Source: Gemmatimonadota bacterium
Lineage (GTDB): Bacteria; Gemmatimonadota; Gemmatimonadetes; Gemmatimonadales; Gemmatimonadaceae
Reading direction: 5' to 3'
NCBI GenBank assembly: GCA_028287225.1
Contig: JAQBPZ010000155.1
Span: forward strand, 1-9,112
Length of the DNA stretch: 9,112 bases
The notes beneath the pieces were generated by a model. The model did no database searches. It was not told the DNA's origin and was given only the letters and a program-made list of their open reading frames with translations. Below, piece after piece: positions 6,425 to 9,112 of this stretch. The position numbers and the translations under genes are program-made. Every line of letters begins with the position of its first letter. The first letter of the stretch is position 1.

Positions 6425-7966
6425 TCATGCGGCACGCTCGGCACCGGTCATGAACGGGCCGAGGATCTCGGGGGTGGCCTCGGCGCGCGGGAGCACGGCG
6501 ACGATGCGGCCGCCGTACATCACCGCGATCCGGTCGGAGAGCGCGAGCACCTCCGCGAGATCCGCGGAGACGAGCAGCACCGCCTTGCCCTCGTCGCGCG
6601 CCGCGCGCAGGCGCGAGTGGATGAACTCGATGGCACCCACGTCCACGCCGCGCGTGGGCTGCGACGCGAGGAGCACGCGGAAGTCGCGCGACATCTCCCG
6701 CGCAATGACGATCTTCTGCTGGTTGCCGCCCGAGAGCGCGCGGGCCGCCACGGCGGCATCGGCGGGCCGGATGTCGTACGCGGCCACCAGCTTTTCAGCG
6801 TGCCGCCGCACGCGCTCGCGGTCCAGCGTGCCGCCCCGCGTGAAGCGGTGCTGCTGGCCCAGGATGAGGTTGTCGGCGAGGGAGTAGTCGAGCACCAGGC
6901 CGCGCTCGTGCCGGTCCTCGGGGATGTGCGAGAGCCCCGCGTCGCCGCGCGCGCGCACGTCCAGCCGGAGCAGGTCCAGGCCGGCGAGGGTGGCGGTGCC
7001 TGAGGCGTGCACGAGCCCCGCGAGCGCTTCCACGAGCTCGGTCTGGCCGTTGCCCTCCACGCCGGCGATGCCGAGGATCTCCCCCGGCGCGATGCTGAAG
7101 CTCACGCGATCCACCGCGGCGGCGCGGCGGGTACCCGCGACGACCAGGTCGCGGACCTCGAAGAGGGTGGTGCCCGCCGCCGCGCTGGAGCCCGTCGTGG
7201 CACTGGTGAAGTCGGCGTCGAGCGCGAGCGCCACGTCGCGCCCCACCATCGCGCGCGCGATGGCCTGCGGGGTGGCGCCCGAGGTCGGCATGCGGGTCAC
7301 CGTCGTCCCCTGGCGCATCACCGTGATCGCGTCGGACACCTCGATCACCTCGTCGAGCTTGTGCGTGATGAGCACGATGGTGCCACCGCTGTGCCGCAAC
7401 GCCCTGAGCACGGACCACAGCTCGCGCACCTCGGGGGGCGACAGCACCGCGGTAGGCTCGTCCAGGATCAGGATCTTCGCGCCGCGGTACAGCGTCTTCA
7501 GGATCTCGACGCGCTGCGCCTCGCCCACCGAGAGGTCGGCGACGAGCCGGTCCGGGGGGACGGCCAGCCCGGTGCGCGCGGAGAGGTCGCGCACGGCCTG
7601 TTCGGCGGCGGCGCGGTCCAGCGCGCCGCCTCTCACGATCTCCGAACCCAGCACGACGTTCTCCGCCACGGTGAGCGTGGGCACCAGCATGAAGTGCTGG
7701 TGCACCATGCCGACACCGCCGGCGATCGCCTGCGCGGTGCTCCATCCGGTCACGTCGCGCCCGTTGACCTCCATGCTGCCGGCGTCGGGGGCGTACATGC
7801 CGCTCAGGATCCGCATGAGCGTGGACTTGCCGGCGCCGTTCTCGCCGACGAGCGCATGGATCTCGCCGGCGGCCACCTCGAGCTCCGCGGCGCGGTTGGC
7901 GCGCACCGGGCCGAAGGTCTTGTCGATGCCGCGCAGGCGAAGGGCAAGGGCGGGTGTCGGAGTCAT
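6425..7966 (-). CDS. Nucleoside ABC importer ATPase with two ATP-binding domains (NupO/YufO type)
   Basis: This 513-residue cytoplasmic ATPase with two fused ABC domains energises the BMP-family importer. Domain 1 (about 7-250): Walker A GENGAGKST (41-49), Q-loop around Q90, signature LSVGEAQRVEIL (145-156), Walker B ILILDEPT with D169/E170, H-loop H202. Domain 2 (about 268-510): Walker A-like GVEGNGQTEL (302-311) lacking the lysine, signature LSGGNQQK (411-418), Walker B VLLASQPTRGVD with Gln (436) in the catalytic Glu position, and Ser-Ala-Asp where the H-loop would be. A degenerate second site is usual for this RbsA/NupO-like family, so one active hydrolysis site is expected. The ATG at 7966 overlaps the bmpA stop (ATGA, 7966-7963). 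The same frame stays open to 9109, but that upstream part is a shadow of bmpA. The sugar-importer RbsA group is the alternative; the BMP partner argues for nucleosides. Confidence 0.95.
   Translation of the reverse strand: MTPTPALALRLRGIDKTFGPVRANRAAELEVAAGEIHALVGENGAGKSTLMRILSGMYAPDAGSMEVNGRDVTGWSTAQAIAGGVGMVHQHFMLVPTLTVAENVVLGSEIVRGGALDRAAAEQAVRDLSARTGLAVPPDRLVADLSVGEAQRVEILKTLYRGAKILILDEPTAVLSPPEVRELWSVLRALRHSGGTIVLITHKLDEVIEVSDAITVMRQGTTVTRMPTSGATPQAIARAMVGRDVALALDADFTSATTGSSAAAGTTLFEVRDLVVAGTRRAAAVDRVSFSIAPGEILGIAGVEGNGQTELVEALAGLVHASGTATLAGLDLLRLDVRARGDAGLSHIPEDRHERGLVLDYSLADNLILGQQHRFTRGGTLDRERVRRHAEKLVAAYDIRPADAAVAARALSGGNQQKIVIAREMSRDFRVLLASQPTRGVDVGAIEFIHSRLRAARDEGKAVLLVSADLAEVLALSDRIAVMYGGRIVAVLPRAEATPEILGPFMTGAERAA
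7963..7966 (-). other. ATGA stop/start overlap, bmpA to ATPase gene
   Basis: The TGA stop of the binding-protein gene shares bases with the ATG of the ATPase gene. No Shine-Dalgarno precedes this ATG, so translation of the ATPase probably depends on re-initiation by ribosomes ending bmpA. The overlap also fixes the ATPase start. Confidence 0.85.
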
Positions 7967-9000
7967 CGCGTGCTCGGCACGACGATCCGGCCGGCAATGA
8001 TGCCGCGCTTCAGCGATTCGAGCCGCGCGCGCACCGGAGCGGGGATGAGCTTCTCGTTGTTCGCGTCGTACACGTAGCCAACTCCGTTCTCGGCCAGTCC
8101 ATACTCGTAGACGCCACCGGCGAACCGCCGCTCCTTCACGCGGCGGATGGCGTCGAACACCGCGTTGTCCACGCCCTTCACCATGGACGTGAGCACGAAG
8201 CCCGGCGCTTCGGCGTACTGGTCGGCGTCCACGCCGATCGCGAGCCGGCCCGTCTGGCGCGCGGCCTCGAACACGCCGAGACCCGTGGAGCCCGACGCAT
8301 GGAAGATGACGTTCACGCCCTGCTGGTACTGGCTCAGCGCGAGCTCCTTGCCCTTGCCCGGATTGCGGAAGGCCTCCGGGGTGACGCCCGCGTACTGCGA
8401 GATGACACGGCAGTCCGCGCACACCGCCTTGACGCCCGCGACGTAGCCGGCCTCGAACTTCTGGATGAGCGGGAAGTCCATGCCGCCCACGAAGCCGACC
8501 TTCTTCGAGTTGCCTACCAGCGCGGCGAGCGCGCCCACCAGAAAGGAGCCCTGTTCCTCGCGGAACTTCAGCGCGGCGAGGTTGGCGGGCGGCGGGACCA
8601 CCTTGCCGTCCTTGTCGGTGGCGACCGAATAGTCCACGCCGGCGAACTTGGTGTTCGGGTATTCCTTCGCGAGCTGCGTGAGGTCGTCCGTGAAGATGAA
8701 CCCCACGCCGATCACGAGGTCCATGCCTTCGGCGGCGAGGAGCCGCAGACCCGATTCGCGGTCCGAGCCCTCGCCGGGCTCGATGAACCGCACGCGCACC
8801 CCGAGCTCCTTCTCGGCGCGCTCGGCGCCGAGGTACGCGCCGTCGTTGAACGACTTGTCGCCGCGCCCGCCGAGGTCGAACACGACCCCGACCTCGATCG
8901 CCTCGCCCGACGCCGGCTCGGCGGCGCCGGGAGGATGGACGAAGAGGAGCGCCACGTGCACGGCGAAGAGCACGACCACGAGGATGAGGAGCTTCCGCAT
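7963..9000 (-). CDS. bmpA: BMP/PnrA-family nucleoside-binding protein of an ABC importer
   Basis: This 345-residue extracytoplasmic substrate-binding protein (BMP/PnrA/Med family, COG1744) captures nucleosides for the importer encoded just downstream. Family signatures: GDKSFND (47-53), EGMDLVIGVGFIFTDDL (91-107), FAGVDYS (119-125), KVGFVGGMDFPLIQKFEAGY (167-186), VIFHASGSTGLGVFEAA (231-247), AIGVDADQ (254-261) and TSMVKGVDNAVFDAI (271-285). Ring and ribose contacts in PnrA map to such F/N, D and K positions; F51, N52, D258 and K275 appear to be equivalents. The N-terminus has a hydrophobic stretch (4-21) with few positive charges. It lacks the lipobox cysteine expected in these usually lipid-anchored proteins, so it may be secreted to the periplasm after cleavage near AAEPASG or remain signal-anchored. 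C194 and C197 form an unusual C-x-x-C. ATG 9000 is the only sensible start; no Shine-Dalgarno is seen. The symbol is family-level. Confidence 0.94.
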   Translation of the reverse strand: MRKLLILVVVLFAVHVALLFVHPPGAAEPASGEAIEVGVVFDLGGRGDKSFNDGAYLGAERAEKELGVRVRFIEPGEGSDRESGLRLLAAEGMDLVIGVGFIFTDDLTQLAKEYPNTKFAGVDYSVATDKDGKVVPPPANLAALKFREEQGSFLVGALAALVGNSKKVGFVGGMDFPLIQKFEAGYVAGVKAVCADCRVISQYAGVTPEAFRNPGKGKELALSQYQQGVNVIFHASGSTGLGVFEAARQTGRLAIGVDADQYAEAPGFVLTSMVKGVDNAVFDAIRRVKERRFAGGVYEYGLAENGVGYVYDANNEKLIPAPVRARLESLKRGIIAGRIVVPSTR

Positions 9001-9112
9001 CCGCGAAAAGTCGTGTGCGGGGCGGGGCAGGGCAAGGAGATCCGGGCGCTCGAGCCTTGGGCGCTCGCCGGCCGGCCGGCCCCCGTCGCGGGCCTTTCCG
9101 AAACTGCACGCA
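9001..9112 (-). promoter_or_regulatory. Leader of the nucleoside importer operon (partial), weak promoter candidate
   Basis: The 112 bases upstream of bmpA are cut by the window edge and contain no gene. Read on the minus strand, TTGCCC (9035-9030) and GACTTT (9012-9007) are 17 bases apart. They are weak -35/-10 matches (4/6 and 2/6) and would place the transcription start almost on the bmpA ATG, implying a leaderless message. The stretch lacks a purine-rich ribosome-binding site. Repeats within it are listed separately. The real promoter may lie beyond the edge. Confidence 0.25.
9044..9080. repeat. Direct repeat, hairpin and GC palindrome in the bmpA leader
   Basis: GGGCGCTCG occurs twice (9044-9052 and 9059-9067), offset by 15 bases. 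The segment 9051-9067 can form a five-pair stem (CGAGC/GCTCG) with a seven-base loop. Next to it lies a 14-base perfect palindrome, GCCGGCCGGCCGGC (9067-9080), itself a tandem of CCGG units. The set could be a regulator site or a folded leader. Such GC motifs also arise easily in DNA of this composition. Confidence 0.4.

Noticed and set aside
6425..6428. A third ATGA overlap at the end of the ATPase gene as start of the first permease
   Set aside because: That ATG is out of frame with the permease and yields an unrelated peptide; the permease start is at 6390 (or GTG 6444).
6425..7100. Degenerate second nucleotide-binding domain of the ATPase as a sign of gene decay
   Set aside because: Loss of the Walker A lysine, catalytic glutamate and H-loop histidine in the second domain is usual in the nucleoside/ribose double-ATPase family, and the frame is intact.
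3670..8077. Several long plus-strand frames opposite the transporter operon (3670-4428, 4244-5503, 5434-6453, 5966-7003, 6924-8000, 7007-8077)
   Set aside because: All lie antisense to confidently identified genes and translate to His/Arg/Gly- or Ser/Thr-rich sequence without recognisable domains.
6425..9109. An 894-codon frame that would fuse about 380 extra residues to the ATPase
   Set aside because: The upstream part is Arg/Gly-rich shadow of bmpA, which itself is a textbook BMP protein in another frame. The ATPase domain begins right after the ATG at 7966, which overlaps the bmpA stop.

Overview
The window is about 9.1 kb of very GC-rich bacterial chromosome holding six recognisable protein genes in two convergent groups. 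It shows no RNA gene, insertion sequence, CRISPR array or phage gene. The third-position G/C bias, long antisense open frames and lack of Shine-Dalgarno sequences suggest a high-GC Gram-negative-type bacterium. Gemmatimonadota is my best guess, but only from general resemblance; Myxococcota, Acidobacteriota or Betaproteobacteria are not excluded.

Plus strand, 1-3035: about 415 bases without a convincing gene are followed by a two-component pair. The first gene (416-2371) is a cytoplasmic hybrid histidine kinase with the order PAS, PAS-like, coiled coil, HisKA of the HD-x-N-N type, HATPase_c, receiver. After 49 bases comes a receiver-ANTAR response regulator (2421-3035). ANTAR proteins of the AmiR/NasR/EutV/PdtaR type bind RNA and act by transcription antitermination, so the pair probably controls its targets after transcription starts. 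Those targets are not evident here.

Minus strand, 9000 down to 3040: a compact five-gene operon. It encodes a BMP/PnrA-type nucleoside-binding protein (bmpA), a double ATPase, two permeases of the NupP/NupQ (YufP/YufQ) type, and a 12-helix major facilitator (DHA1/TCR-Tet type) efflux-like protein. Two junctions are ATGA stop/start overlaps, and the other gaps are 34 and 16 bases. The first four genes make a complete nucleoside (purine or pyrimidine riboside) importer. The fifth is probably co-transcribed, but its substrate is unknown.

The two groups meet tail to tail with only four bases between the stop codons and no visible intrinsic terminator. I see no clearly new biological system. The points most worth a second look are the unknown RNA target of the ANTAR regulator, the binding protein that lacks a lipobox cysteine, the efflux-type gene ending an uptake operon, and the repeat-bearing leader of bmpA.
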